This document shows positions 45,152 to 57,926 of a stretch of DNA of 64,000 nt, in pieces. The notes beneath the pieces were generated by a model. The model was not told where the DNA came from. It searched no databases and saw nothing but the letters and a program-made list of their open reading frames with translations. A program made the translations under genes and the position numbers. This stretch comes from Populus alba (taxonomy: Eukaryota > Streptophyta > Magnoliopsida > Malpighiales > Salicaceae): contig NC_133284.1 of the NCBI RefSeq assembly GCF_005239225.2, forward strand, positions 7,565,121 to 7,629,120, given 5' to 3'. The first letter of the stretch is position 1. The number at the start of each line of letters is the position of its first letter.

Positions 45152-46700
45152 CTTTGTGTCAGCCTATTGAAGGCAATCACAGTTGGCAAACTGGACTTCA
45201 CCGATTTGTGTCAGCCGTTTTTGCTGAGGCTGGGTTCAAAATGTAAAACTGTATCATATTTTTTGCCACAAGCTAGTCTTCCTACCCTCCGGTTTGGAGC
45301 CTGTATGCAAACTTGGAAATATCTATACCTAAAGCAGTCAAAAGAGTCATATGTATTTCCTAGAGATTGTTGTTTATTGATATGTTGATCAGCCCAATTT
45401 TGAAATCCAATCTTCTACCTGCTTCTTGTTTTCAAGCCAAAATACTTATTTTACAAGTCATTTGTCCGAGATTCCTGGCGCAACGAATCTTTTCACGTAC
45501 CGTTGATCCGAGATGTGATTCTATTGGATTATAAGCCCACATATAGACAAGTATAGAGCATTTGGCTGAAAGCGAACACAAAACACAACAGAACTGCCAA
45601 GTAACCAGGGAAGTCCTGAACTAGCTCAAAGCTGCTGGCTTGTACAGGGTAAGCCAATTGGGGTCCAAGTTCTGGTGTGAAAGGGGACAAGGGGAAGAGT
45701 TTTGCGTTTTAAGCATGCTGTAGAAGTATAAATGAACATGCATGCCATTCTTGAGCTGCATGTCTTGATGAGCTGAAAATTCATGATGGGATTCATGGGA
45801 TTCTTGGGGTGGGAGGGGACAGAGGTGGGGATGTGATGGAAGAAACCACTGAAATAGATCAAACAGCCTTTTTGAGGATGTGGGCATTAGTCATTTCCTC
45901 ACTCCTCCTGCTGTGGCCACAGCATGATTTTCATGGCGGTCGTGCTTGTTTCTTTGTACCAACAAACGCATGGCAATAAGGGGCCATGGGGACCCCCTTG
46001 TTCTTTAAAGATCTTGAAAGGAGATGTCCATTTCCCCTTTCACGTACAGCACAGTTTTTTATTTTTATTTTTATTTTTTTCAATGTCTAATAAATAAATG
46101 ATTAAAAAAGGCTTTTATGGTCTCAAGTGCACTTCACACATGCCTTTTATTATACAACAAGCCTTATTTGATATCCTGATTCCTAACCCAATAGATTGCT
46201 TCACCTGAAAAGCAGTTCTTAGTTAAGAAACTATTTCCTAACGCAATTCAACATGCTTTGCTTCAACGAGTTAAAGATAGTGGAGAGCCTCTCTTGTGGA
46301 GTCTCCATATGGAAGAGAGTGAGTCCACTGCCACTAAAGCCAGTAGAAAAAATTAATTTCTTCCCACCAAAGTCAAAGCTCTCCATGCCCTTTATCAAAA
46401 TAACCCCCATGCTTTGCAACCTCCAAAGAGAAGATCATAAATATGTGCCATTCAAAAAAGGTAGGTTTAGGGCCAAAAGAAATGATTAAAGAGACACCAC
46501 ATTGTCCCCCTTCACCATCCGAATCATATACCACTTTTTTCTTTTCTTTTCCTCGTCGATTATCCCACAACTTACACCCACAAGCTTCCATTTATACGGA
46601 GAAAATAACAGAGCAGGTAGAAAATAACAGAGCTCTTGAAACAGCTGCAATGGCTTGAATAAAATTCATAAAAAACCTTGGTGTTATTCGATACCAGGAT
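45152..46700. other. Downstream region without recognisable gene
   Basis: 3'UTR-like at first. Overlapping open frames on both strands at 45620-45890 and 46230-46660 show no domain. The sequence is less AT-rich than the DNA further right, so an RNA gene or gene relic cannot be excluded. Confidence 0.4.
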
Positions 46701-49700
46701 TAAAAAAAAAAAAACAAGTGGTCATGATGCTACTCATGGACAATTAATGGGTTAAAAAGTGAGGTCTACAAGGCATGCGAGAGCGAATCTTATCGTATCG
46801 TAACCTTGTTCAAGATTATAACATGGTGTCGATTTAAAAATGAATAAACACACACACTAATCACTTTTAATTAGTGGATAATGGTCATTGAACCTAAAGA
46901 AGATTAAGTTGCTTAAGCATCAAGGTACTCAGTCCCAATGATGTTATCCTCCCATAAGACTTTATCCCCTCCATGAGATCACCTAAATCAAGAAGATGTC
47001 AATTTTCTCAGATGGTAAAGCAATTCCACCAATGAAGCTTAATTTCTGCTTTTGAAAAGTATTCTTAATTCGTATTATTGATCAACAAACATGGCCTTGT
47101 GACTTTGGATTAATTGCTAGAGGGAGGTGCTTTTATTAATAACATATATATATCTCCAAGGTCAATGTCATTACATCATATCTGTGATTTTGTTCATGCC
47201 AAGCTCCAGGCAGAATCTTACAATTCAAATCAATCAAGGGAAAATCTTGGTGACAATACTTCACTATTATTTCTTTCTTTTAATAAGAAGAAAAGGGGCA
47301 ATAAGATCACATCTCGCTCATACTATATTTCGAGAGAAAAGTGTGAAGAATCACTGATTAGATTTGCATCAACAGCAATTCACTGTTGACTGCTCTATTA
47401 TTAGTAATTTTGTGCCGGCAATGGAATCGGCTCTATGATTCTATGTTATTGTAGATGTGAAATTGATTTTGCAGTAACAATTATTATACTAGGCCTGTCA
47501 TGATCATCCTTATCCTCGAAGACAGAAGGCAAGAACATGCCAACATAACTTTTTATCTGTCTGTTTCATTTTTCTAACATTTCTATTTTATATTTCTCCA
47601 TGTTCAATTTTTGTTACCTCGGTATGGATGACAATGAATGACCTCCTCCTTCGTCTCCGAGTTATATATATATATATATAGACACACACACACACACACG
47701 GCTTAATATTTATAGAGCTAGATAGAGAACGGCAACCCAAAGCACACAACCTCTAGTTCATAGTGTTATAGTTTATTAATCCCAATGACACTAATCATGT
47801 GCAGCTGTTTCAGTAATCCAAGTCTGTCTATCATTTGACCAAGAGAAGAGAAATTGTTATGTATACGTACCGATTCATGTTGATCAAACCAATTATATTA
47901 CAATATTATTAAATATACGAGAGTGCACTGCAACATCCAGTTATAAATCATTTTAGTTCACGCTAAATATGTTGCTTGTCCGTCGGGCTGAATAATCTTC
48001 TTTTTAATATAAAAAAATGATAGATTAAAAAAAGTAATAGGTAATGAAATTGAAAACATTTATAAAAACCAAGTAAATTCAAATAAACATCCTAAATATG
48101 ATCATATCTCAAAAAGCTTGCAACTTATAAAATCATTGAATTCGAGTCTCCTCAAGAAGTTTATTACAGGCTAATTTAAAAATATAAATTTTAAAAACTT
48201 ATCAAAATAAAATAATAATAAAAAAAAAGCCTTTAACGAATCCAACAATTAATCTAAGTGAACAAATCAAACACATAACCTAGAACATGAAATTAAAATG
48301 ATACTATAAATAAAAAAGCAAAACAAATAAAAAAAAATGGAAATCAGCCTAAGCTAATCCTTTAATATGTTATCCCGAAGCAAAGGCTACAAATAAAATG
48401 ACAAGAGTCAAAATAGTACTTAAATTATTATAATAAATAGTAATATATGTCTTGGGACATAATAATATTCATAGGAGGATTAGTGTTTTGGATAATGAAC
48501 CGGTTTGGTACAAAACGGTGAAAACTCACCACAGGAATATTCACCGGTAAAATCACTGTAATGCATGGACAAACAGTTGAAATTTCTAGGTTGTTGGGCA
48601 CCGCCGGAGCATAGTTATAGCTCATTATAACACTTGATACCATGTTCCGAAACCTTAGTTTATGAACAGCTTGACAGAAACGGAATCGTATAGTTAACCT
48701 ACTCATAGCATTTTCTTGAACAGATGCAGCCGTTTATGTCACTCTAGCTAGATTTAGATCTTAAATTTACCTAGCTAGGTCCTAGCTAGACCATATGATT
48801 TTGACATAATTTAGGTGAAGAAAATTTGAAATTTTTAATAGGGTTGTAAATATTAACTTAGTTTTGACCTCTAAATTAATTTTAACCTGTCAATTTCTCG
48901 CAAGGTTTCAAGAAAAAGCGAGGCTTCAACTATCATTGACCAATTCATATGGGTGTTATGACTCTTGTAAATGTTAGATTTTAACGATGAAGTGTTAGTA
49001 TAATAATTAGAAGACATACTCTTTTAATCATTAGAGTTTAAATATAAGAGTGGTCCTTAAAAGGTAAGATTTTTTCACTGATTCTTTAATTTTAGTGCTG
49101 ATGGATTGCCTTTAATCGATCTGAACAGATAAAGTTTAATTTGGATTCTATAAGAAATCTCGCCACTTCACTAGAAAATGAAAAAAGACTATGAACTGGC
49201 CACTTGCCCTTAATTATCTAGCACATGTAACATGCAAGAGGTGTGAGGGAAGAATTCTATGGGATAATTCAACTAGTCAGACCTTAAATTTATTCCTTAA
49301 TAATCACTAGTTTTATAGTTTCTACAGGGTTATTGGAGGTTTACATGGTCATTAATTTCAAAACCTGTGGGATTAGTTGAGGTACACGCAAGTTATTCTG
49401 GACATTAACATTAATTAAAAAAAAAATTGTTAAGGAGGACTTTGGTTGGATTAATTAAATCATTAATTAATTAAACTCGACCATGTCTTAGCATGGATTT
49501 AATAAGATACTGGCTTTGGAGTTAGGTTAAAATTAAGAATATTCCTACAATCAAGAAACTCAATAGTTCTTTTCGATACAGATCCTAAACCCTAATAAGA
49601 GCTATTACCCTCTCGTTTCATATCATGCAGTGCTTGTTGGACTAGCAGCCCGACATGAACACATAAAAAGGAAGTTTGAAAATTTCGTAGCTCTGAGAAG

Positions 49701-50954
49701 TTTTTCACTCATGTTACACGATGATCATACACTATAGAATAGGGTTTTTTTTTTCCTCACGACATGCTGTATAATAACGTGCTGTAATTATACTATTTTG
49801 TTTCCATCAGAGACTTTAAGCATCCTTCAGCTGGCTTTTATTTTCCTTAACAAAGAAAAAGCTAGCCTAGTATAGTCCTCGATCTTGCAGCTTTGTTAGG
49901 TGGGCCAGTCAAATTGCTTACAAATTTGCTTGAAATGGCGATTGCATGTTCCCACCTCTGTGGAGAGACCTTGTTTACGTATTTTGTTTTTGATGGAGAT
50001 AATTCTAGCTTCTTTTTATATATATATATAGATTTGGCGAGTAATTATAGCAGTTTGCTCATTTTATAATTTGATAATAAAGTATTTATATATTCACATA
50101 TCAGTTTTGATAATATTGTTAATATTTAGAAGTTAATTTATATGGGAATTATATACATCGGTGAAAGGGGTTTTGGAAAAGGAAAAGAAAAGGCACCATT
50201 TCTTCCATGTCGGGGACCCTCTTTGCTTTGAATTTCATGCCTTTTATTGTTTCTAAAAAATTGAAATTCTTGTTGCCGCCTCTCCTTTTCTTTATACCAA
50301 CCGAAAGAGATTCTCTTTTTTCCCCTTCCAACGGTAGAAAGGATGTCCCTGTATGGGTTGACTAAATGACTATGCATCAAGGTACCATACCTATTAGACA
50401 TCATCACCATTATGCAATACTTGCATTTTGTTGACCAAAAAAACACTACTTGAGTTGTCTCTGAACGGCGGGTTGTAGATTTATTCTTCCATGATAGAAT
50501 AATTGCTTCACCTAATTCACCTGCCTAGGTGAATTGTTTTTTTTTTTTTGTTCTTGCAAAGGATGCCGAGGAGAGCAATTGTTCTATCATCCAATTGCAT
50601 TCTTGGATGGTGAGAGTTAGTGGACTTAGATTAATGATGTTTAAGACATGGCCTTGAAATTATACAAGACATTTGAACAATGGGTTATAAAGTAACACTG
50701 TCGGGTAATAAAGTGATTCCATGTTTTTTTGACATCAAATTAAGACCAATTAATTAGTTCTTGTGAACTTTATGTTTTTTCTCTTCTTTAAATTAATATC
50801 TCTTTGTCACGGCTACCTAGCCTCTGGGTTCGCTATACTTTGGACTAAATTTGCATTTCAAAATCTTGACGACGAGCTTGATATGTTTTGCTCTAAGATA
50901 AAAGGAATGGTGGTTATAAATATGGGGCTTTTAAATTATAAAATTTTAAATTAA
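46701..50954. other. AT-rich intergenic DNA
   Basis: No gene seen. It holds an (AT)n(AC)n microsatellite at 47663-47699 and scattered short open frames (47114-47389, 48428-48706, 50138-50446) without domains. Confidence 0.45.
47663..47699. repeat. Compound (AT)n(AC)n microsatellite
   Basis: TATATA run of ~18 bp followed by GACACA-type run of ~18 bp. Confidence 0.85.
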
Positions 50955-51985
50955 AAAGCTAAACTTCATATATTATAAATAATTATATAAACTATATTTT
51001 AAAGTTTTACCTCACGATTTAAATCTTTTCAGTTGAGATAGATTTTTAATATCATATTAAAACCGTGTTAATCAAGCGGTTATGAATTTAAATTTTACTA
51101 TTTTTATTTTATTTGATAAAAATAAGTATTAAATAATATAAATTTTAAGTTTTTAAATTGAGATAATTTTTTAATATTTATTATTATTATTATTGATCGG
51201 TGATATATCCTGAAAAGAAAAGGAGCTTATTCCAGATAAAGCAAACCCTGCCATATTAGCTAGCAGTAAAGAGGTGGACTGTTGGAAGAACGAATTCCAA
51301 TGCTCTAGCCATGATCATAATTAGCAAGCTAATCCATACATCTATTATCTTTATGATCGAGTGAGAAGCTATCTAATTTTTCTGTATGATGCGCTTCCTC
51401 GTTAATAATTAGAATTTAAATCTTAGGTAAGAGTATAATAAGTAATGCTTTTACGAATTTTTTATTTCGGACACAAATATTCTATAGATCGCAATAAGCC
51501 GTTGCGTTTTTGGTTTAAAGTTTTTGGTTTGAAGTAAAGGATGTAGTAATTTGATTCAAAAGTAAAATAATTTCTTTCAAGAAAGATATACGTTTCAGTT
51601 TCAAAACAAAGCAATTATCAATCAAACACAATCTTTAGAACAAAACAACTAAAATCAATGCACTTTGAAAACAAAATGATATCAAAAAGGTATAAATATC
51701 ATTATATTACTATAAAAATAATATAAATTATATTTTAAAACTTTATTTAAAATTTAAGTTTTGAGATTGGGATAATTCTTCAACATGGTATCAGAACCTT
51801 AATGATTAAACAATCATGAGTTCGAATTTCTTCATTTTTATTTATTTTATAAAAGTTAAGCACAGTATAATATGTATTTATGCAAGTTTCAAGTTTAAAT
51901 AATTTTAATTTAAGAAATATATTAAAAAATAATATAAATTATATCTTATAATTTTATTTAAAAATATAAATTTTTAACTTGAAAC
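50955..51985. repeat. Pair of degraded copies of a dispersed repeat with a tRNA-like motif
   Basis: 51700-51985 contains ATAATATAAATTATAT at both ends (51717 and 51930) and, in the middle, CATGGTATCAGAACCTTAATGA (first 20 shown in part) plus GAGTTCGAATTTC. This combines an initiator-tRNA-Met PBS-like string with a box B-like string. 50955-51170 has related text (ATCATATTAAAACCGTGTTA, GCGGTTATGAATTT). It is a known-looking dispersed plant repeat; class not determined. Confidence 0.45.
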
Positions 51986-54299
51986 GGTAAAATTAGCTGG
52001 TGCGCGTGAGTAAATTATATATAAAAATCCAAATATGGCAGTAGAGTTTATACAATTTCAGCAGGGAGAAAGGTAAAATTCATTAAATTTCTTCACATAG
52101 GTAACCTGGATTGACTTTAGCAGCCAGCCGTCACCTGTAGATTGGTTTACTGATCTTGGTTGTGTGAAAACAATCATATCAAATCCTAATGATCACGTCC
52201 ATTGAGATCATAATATTGGAGACAACATGAGTTAGTTAGGAAATTATGAAAATGCTGTCAAGAAACAGGCAACCATCTACAATTGGAAATGCAAGACCGT
52301 TTACTGCTTTCCAGCACTTCATTAAAAAAGAACCACCTTGGCTTAATCAAATTCATTGATCCTGTGGCAGCCAGCGCTGGACCCATGAATCTAATGAACA
52401 CAGATCCCTCCCATGGCGGGGAGCTTGAAAATATATACATCCAATTAAGATCTTTCATCACCTCTTCAAAAATATATCGATGAAATTGGGTGTTTTTCAA
52501 AGATTATTTCATGGCTGAATAATGGATAAATAAGTAAGTAAATGGAGGGGGGAATAATGCTTGGAAAGGCTAATTAAGCAATACAAGTAGTAGAAAATAT
52601 ATAGTATACAGCGTGTAAGAAAGTCGTACCCCATCTCACAGACCTTAAATCCCAAACTTGTTTGTATAATTGCATGTATGTTCTGTCTTGATGTGGATAG
52701 GATATCGTTGTGTCAACATTTTAGCACCATGCTCATGTTCTTTTAGGTAAAAATAACTTTTAGATTTAAAATAAACGCATTATTCGTATCTATGATTGGT
52801 GAAGATTAGGTTGGGCTCTTCGAGTTTTGATTGGACACGTCTATCTATGCATACACTTGGATGCTTTCTTGGCTCTGTCCTCAAATAAGACATAATCTCC
52901 AAGCTTATCTTGAGCATGTTATTTGTGTAATACACACACACACACACACACACACATGAAGATCGATTCCATGTAGAGGAGCCTTGGTTGGAGCTGATAG
53001 GCTCACAATAATACACATGTAACCCGAGTAACTCACCTATCTACCAGTTGGTTTTTGTCTCCTGAATTTATTTCCAGGAACAATCAATATTATTTTTTTA
53101 GTATTAGTATATTTAGGATTGTGTTAAAGGTTGTTTTAAAATATTTTTTATTTGAAAATATATTAAAATAATATTTTATTATTATCTTAAATTGTGATAT
53201 AATAAAATTGTTAATCGAGATGTACATTGGATTTTTTTTTTTCATTCAATCTAATGGAAGATTTTAAAAAGAAATTTCTCGTGTGTGCAGTGTGTCAGTT
53301 ATTTTTTCCAATAAGATTATCTAGTAATGTTCAGTTTTCTTCTTGTGTAATTATCCAACCGTCAGCTTTTAAGAAAGAAAAATCTAATTGAAGAGACCTC
53401 TATTTTTTGAGAAAAAATAAAATTACAGCCATTGAAGAGCTGTCGCAAATCTGCAAATTAATTTCATATGAATTCAGGGAATAACTAGTAACATTGTATT
53501 CGTTATTTCTTGAACTTACATTAAAAAAAATATAAAGAGAAAAAAAAAAAAAAAGAAGAAATTCATGACCCACCAAGAATAACAAGAATATGATCTCCAT
53601 TTAATTTTATTTTTTTGAATTGAATCTATTTTTAAAAAAATTAAAAGTTTAAAAAGTAAATAATAAAATGCTATTAATAATACTATCAGTTACTTTCTAA
53701 ACACTGTAAAATTACTTGTTTTCGTCAAAATAACAGAGCAACAAACGTAGGAGTGCCTGGTGATCTTTATGTAAAGCAATAAAAGTAAACACGGTTTTTG
53801 TATTCCGAAGACGTTTTGCAAAATTATCAACTATGTTTTTAGGGTTAGTGGGAGATGTAATTAGTGTGTTCTTGAAGCATATTCATTGACCAAATGCTAG
53901 GAAACCCCACAGTTGACTAATATACAATTATTGTATCCATTAACTCAAAAGATTTTGCCATTGAGAGCTTCATTATGAGTTAGTTTAACGGGGGCCACCT
54001 AAGATTGATTTACCCACCATATATGGTTATTTTTATATAAAAAAAATGGATTTAATTGGACCATTTTGATGTTTTTAATCTCTTTCTTGTCATTGTAAAA
54101 GGACATGAAATTTGCATGCGCTCGCTAAAGCTAAAGTAAGTTCTTCATTTAATTAATCATATATTGATCTGCAAGAGTTTAGTAATCATTGCTTTAAATT
54201 CTCAATTTACTTAATATACAACAGTTATCTCTTTAATGATATCGCTGGATTTTGAGCTACACTTACTAATATTCATTTTTGGTTAACAATATAATGCAT
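51986..54299. other. AT-rich intergenic DNA
   Basis: No gene recognised; the open frames at 52258-52500 show no domain. A (CA)n microsatellite lies at 52931-52956 and a short family M piece near 53105-53180. Confidence 0.45.
52931..52956. repeat. (AC)n microsatellite
   Basis: About 13 AC units. Confidence 0.85.
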
Positions 54300-55708
54300 G
54301 TCCTAAGCTAAATTAATCTAGTTGTCAAATCATATAACCTGACAAGCGACCCTTCTCTTTCCCTTTCTTATTTCTTTTTCTTTCTTCATTTCTCTCTGTA
54401 TCAAACAACACAACCCCTTCTATTTTATCACAAATCAAACTCTCACTACAAATTTCATTGTTCCAACATTTAGTTTGTTTGCATTTCTATTATGATTTAA
54501 ATTTTATTAAGAATTCTCCACTTTTAGCAAGCAAAATTGTCAAAATTGTTTATTTGAACTCAATTTTAAAATTTTAATTGTTATTACATATTTTTGTGGT
54601 ATATACATTTTATTTGGGTGTTTACTTATTTTAAAGGTTTTTTCCATAAAAATTTGTTGTATGAATGTATGATTTTCTGATTTTTTTTTTTCCAAGACAC
54701 ATATAACACCCGGTTGAAAGAGAGATACGGTGACGATCCTTCAATCAATCCAAATCTCGATTCGGATTTGTGGTTGGGAGCTATCATCTGGTAGACTCAA
54801 TAGATATTATATATACGGTCTCTCAAACACTATGACCAAAGACTTGCGAATGGCCACAATATTTCAACCATTGGATGCTCCTAATTGGGTTCGAGCACTC
54901 AAGCTTTAGAGTTTTAAGGTGATTTTAGACTAATAAGTTCAAGCCCGAACGACCCATTTTGCTGCTGATTATGAACGACTCAGTGCTGAGATAGCTGAAC
55001 TCCACCGATTGGTAATAAAAATGAATCGCAGATGGGTGGTACATATAATCCCTCTTATTCATCCAACAGCCCCGACAAAGACTCGTCTCCTCCTCCTCCT
55101 TCTCCTCCTCCTCCTTCAGCGCCTTTATTTTAGATTAATTATATTGAATATATAAATATTTAAATTTGTAATAAATATTTGATGTTTGTATTAATTTAGT
55201 TTATTTTTATTTTTGTTAATATATTTTTTTTGAAAAAAATATTTTTTAATTATTACTAAACAGGGTTTACCGATAGACTTCGTCCATTGGTATATTCTAT
55301 ATAGTTGGAAATGAATTACTGCAAATATCACTATCACTATCTACTCACCGACTGAAATAGATGATCTGTTTGACGATTATATGTCAAATTCATCAAAATT
55401 AAGAAATACCAATGGGCAAAAAATTTCACCCGATGGAATGACATATGATATTTTGTTGGTGATATATTATATTCATCGATGGAAATATTGATGAAATGAA
55501 CCAGGTAAAAAAAAAAATTAGAGCGCTTTAATTTTCTATTAGTAAATCCATCTATAAAATTATCACTGACAAACCACAAATTACCAACAAGAGTTTTTCC
55601 AACGGATTATTTTTATCTGTGAGCCCATCAATAAATTTTATACTGACAAATTATAAATATAGATACTGACAAAAAATTCCATTGATAAATCTTAAAATTC
55701 TGGTAATG
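54300..55708 (+). mobile_element. CACTA deletion derivative, 3' terminus present
   Basis: 54340-54690 parallels the leader of the CACTA element at 19071 (CACAAATCAAACTCTCA, TGTATGAATGTATGATTT). 54940-55135 encodes the end of a CACTA protein: LSAEIAELHRLV, then after a frame change TYNPSYSSNSPDKDSSPPPP and a proline-rich stop. 55241-55708 shows subterminal direct and inverted pieces (ACCGATAGACTT, CATCGATGGAAATATTGATG) and a terminus TTCTGGTAATG, one base off the consensus TTCTGGTAGTG. The 5' terminus and transposase are missing. Confidence 0.68.
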
Positions 55709-55761
55709 GTTGTATTGATCAAATTGACACGCCTGCTTTCTAAATATGCTACTAACTTAAT

Positions 55762-55913
55762 GTCTGTTTGGGAGTGTAATTGTAGTTGTTTTTCAAAGTG
55801 TTTTTGTGCCAAAATACATTAAAATGATGTTTTTTATTCTTTTTAAAATAACTTTTTAGATCAGCACATCAAAACGATCCAGAACATATAAAAAAATTAC
55901 TTTTCTAAACACT
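55762..55913. repeat. Family M fragment (truncated right end)
   Basis: GTCTGTTTGGGAGTGTAATTG, TTTTTCAAAGTG and GATCAGCACATCAAAACGAT match the family at 8288-8490 in the opposite register. The right inverted end is missing. Confidence 0.5.
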
Positions 55914-56966
55914 GAGTTGTGAAATTTGATTCATACAATGTCATTATTTCGATAAAAAGAGCCAATAAAATATGGTTATGGCACTTACAAGGTGAATCCA
56001 ACGTGTGCAATATTAATATGCTTTCTTTTATGATTTTTGAAAATAATAATAATAATAATAATTTGTTTTATCTTGTGATATGACGGTATAATTTAACTTT
56101 TTGAATTCTATTATAATACTATTTTTCATTCCCTTGATATATATATATATACTAAATGTTTTTTGTTGGTTTTAGTAATTAATGAATATATGGATGGAAA
56201 ATTATGTCGGTAAAGGTTATTACAATATTATATCTGTTGTAACCCATTTTTGGGTCCCCGTAAAAAAATAAAATAAAATAAATAGCCAAAGAAGGTTAGA
56301 AAAATGACAAGAGGCAGAAGCGCTCGGAAAATGGTCAGAAAATTGGTCAAGGAGTATAAAGATACAAAGATTGGATTTTTGACAAAATATTCTTGAAGGA
56401 TGAGAACCCTATTGAGAAGAAAATTTTGAATTTTTGAGGAGAGAAGCCCAAATTTGGATGTTTATGGGTTTAATTGATTTTTTATTGGATTTATAGGGGA
56501 TTTGATTGCAAGAAAATTGATTTTTTAAGTCAATTTGGGCTTTAAAATTGAAGAAATTAAAGTTCTGGGGCCAAATTATGATTTTTAGGAATTTATTAAG
56601 TCAAATCAGGGGGCTTAATTGCATAAATATTGAAGTTTAATGGCCAATTAGGGGTTTAATTGTGAAAATCCGAAACCAGGGACCAATTTGGAAAAGGCGC
56701 AAAGATAGGGGGGCTGTTTGGAGTTGATTGAGGGGCCTAATTGAAGAAATTGGAAGTTTATTGATCAATTGAGGGCTAAATTGCATAATTTAGAGGCCAA
56801 GGACCAAAGTGGAAAAGGCGGCCAACTTGGCGGACAAGACCGAAACTGTCAGGGACGCAATTGAAAGGAACAAAAATAATTGGGGGACTGATGTGGACGT
56901 TGGCGCATTTCTGGCGCCAAATTTAATTGAAACGGCGCGTTTTCTCCAAAACGACGCCGTTTCATG

Positions 56967-57008
<42 letters not shown>

Positions 57009-57272
57009 CCAAACGGTGCCGTTTTGAACGGCACTGTTTCTCTTCTTCTTCCCCCCGCAGGCGTAGCAGAGGAGAGGAAAACCGGGGTTTTTGTCCCCGC
57101 CTCTCTCCTCACGTGCCATGGCCCGACGCCCCACACTTTGGGACCCCCGAAGCCGAAGCCGATGGCCGACCACCCGCCGCGCCACCGAACCCGAGAGAAG
57201 CACCTTGGCAGCGGCGCCTGCCGACCGACCGACCAGCACGCCTTGTTCCCCCATGCATGCCCCGATATTGCC

Positions 57273-57280
57273 TATAAATA
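57273..57280 (+). promoter_or_regulatory. TATA box of the Ogre LTR
   Basis: TATAAATA follows a GC-rich upstream stretch and precedes an A/G-rich leader, the usual look of an LTR transcription start. Confidence 0.6.
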
Positions 57281-57642
57281 GAGAAGAAGCAGAATTAAAA
57301 AAAAAAAAAAAAAAAACAAAACAAAAAGGGGGGAACCGGAAAGAAAACAAAAACGAAGAGAGAGAGGAAGAGAGAGAAACACCCAACCGAGGAGAGAGAG
57401 AGCCAACGAGAATCCAAAGAAACAAGAGAAGATTGAAAAGTTGGAAGCTGGGGAAATTTAGAAGAGAAAACCAAGCAAAAAGCAGGAGGACGCCGCCGGT
57501 TTACTTGGAAACCACCGTGAGCTAAGCCGCTGCCACCGCCTCCACCGCAGCCCCACCAGTAAGCTGTCGCCTCCACTGCGCCAGGTACACTATCCTTTTC
57601 CCCGTGCATTTTTTTTTTTCTTCTGAAGCTGAGTCCGGTTGG

Positions 57643-57926
57643 CCTCCTGCATGCAGAATCGTTCTGCATGCAGGAGGCGCGCGGGGGGAAAATAATTCCC
57701 CCCGTGCTGTAATTTTTTTTCTTCTCTGGGCCAGATGGTTTCTGGCCCAGAGATATGTGGGGCGGGCCAGAAGGATTCTGGCCCAACCCGGCGGTCTGGG
57801 CCGGTGTTGGCCCAGACCCATGTAGTTTTTTTTTTTTTTGGGCCGAATTCGGCCCAATCCCTTTCGGGCCGAGTTCGGCCCAACGACTTTCAGGCTGGGG
57901 CAGACCCATTTAGTTGGGCCGGCCCA
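57643..57926. repeat. Cluster of eight palindromes rich in GGGCC/GGCCCA
   Basis: Stems: 57643-57677 (CCTCCTGCATGCAGAA, 3-nt loop); 57683-57703 (GGGGGGAA); 57724-57752 (CTCTGGGCCAGA, 5-nt loop); 57764-57784 (GGGCCAGAA, 3-nt loop); 57793-57818 (GGTCTGGGCC, 6-nt loop); 57838-57857 (TTGGGCCGAATTCGGCCCAA, no loop); 57866-57881 (GGGCCGA); 57915-57926 (TGGGCCGGCCCA). The arms match perfectly in seven of eight. The cluster lies downstream of the TATA box, in the transcribed part of the LTR. Confidence 0.85.

Noticed and set aside
45621..45887. Minus-strand His/Pro/Ser-rich frames, considered as a small secreted peptide gene
   Set aside because: No signal peptide and no CLE or other peptide-hormone motif at the C-terminus.
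46231..46660. Overlapping frames on both strands, considered as microRNA precursor or gene relic
   Set aside because: I found no known miRNA sequence and no long hairpin; frames lack domains.
48428..48706. 92-codon minus-strand frame near a TGATACCATGTT motif, considered as a retroelement end
   Set aside because: The motif is not a full primer site and no LTR pair or coding motif accompanies it.
52258..52500. Overlapping 66- and 80-codon frames
   Set aside because: Both strands are open over the same bases with no recognised domain; could be a gene relic but not supportable.
56790..57909. Long open frames on both strands (up to 211 codons)
   Set aside because: They fall in the GC-rich part of the Ogre LTR, run through A/T homopolymers and palindromes, and have no domain.
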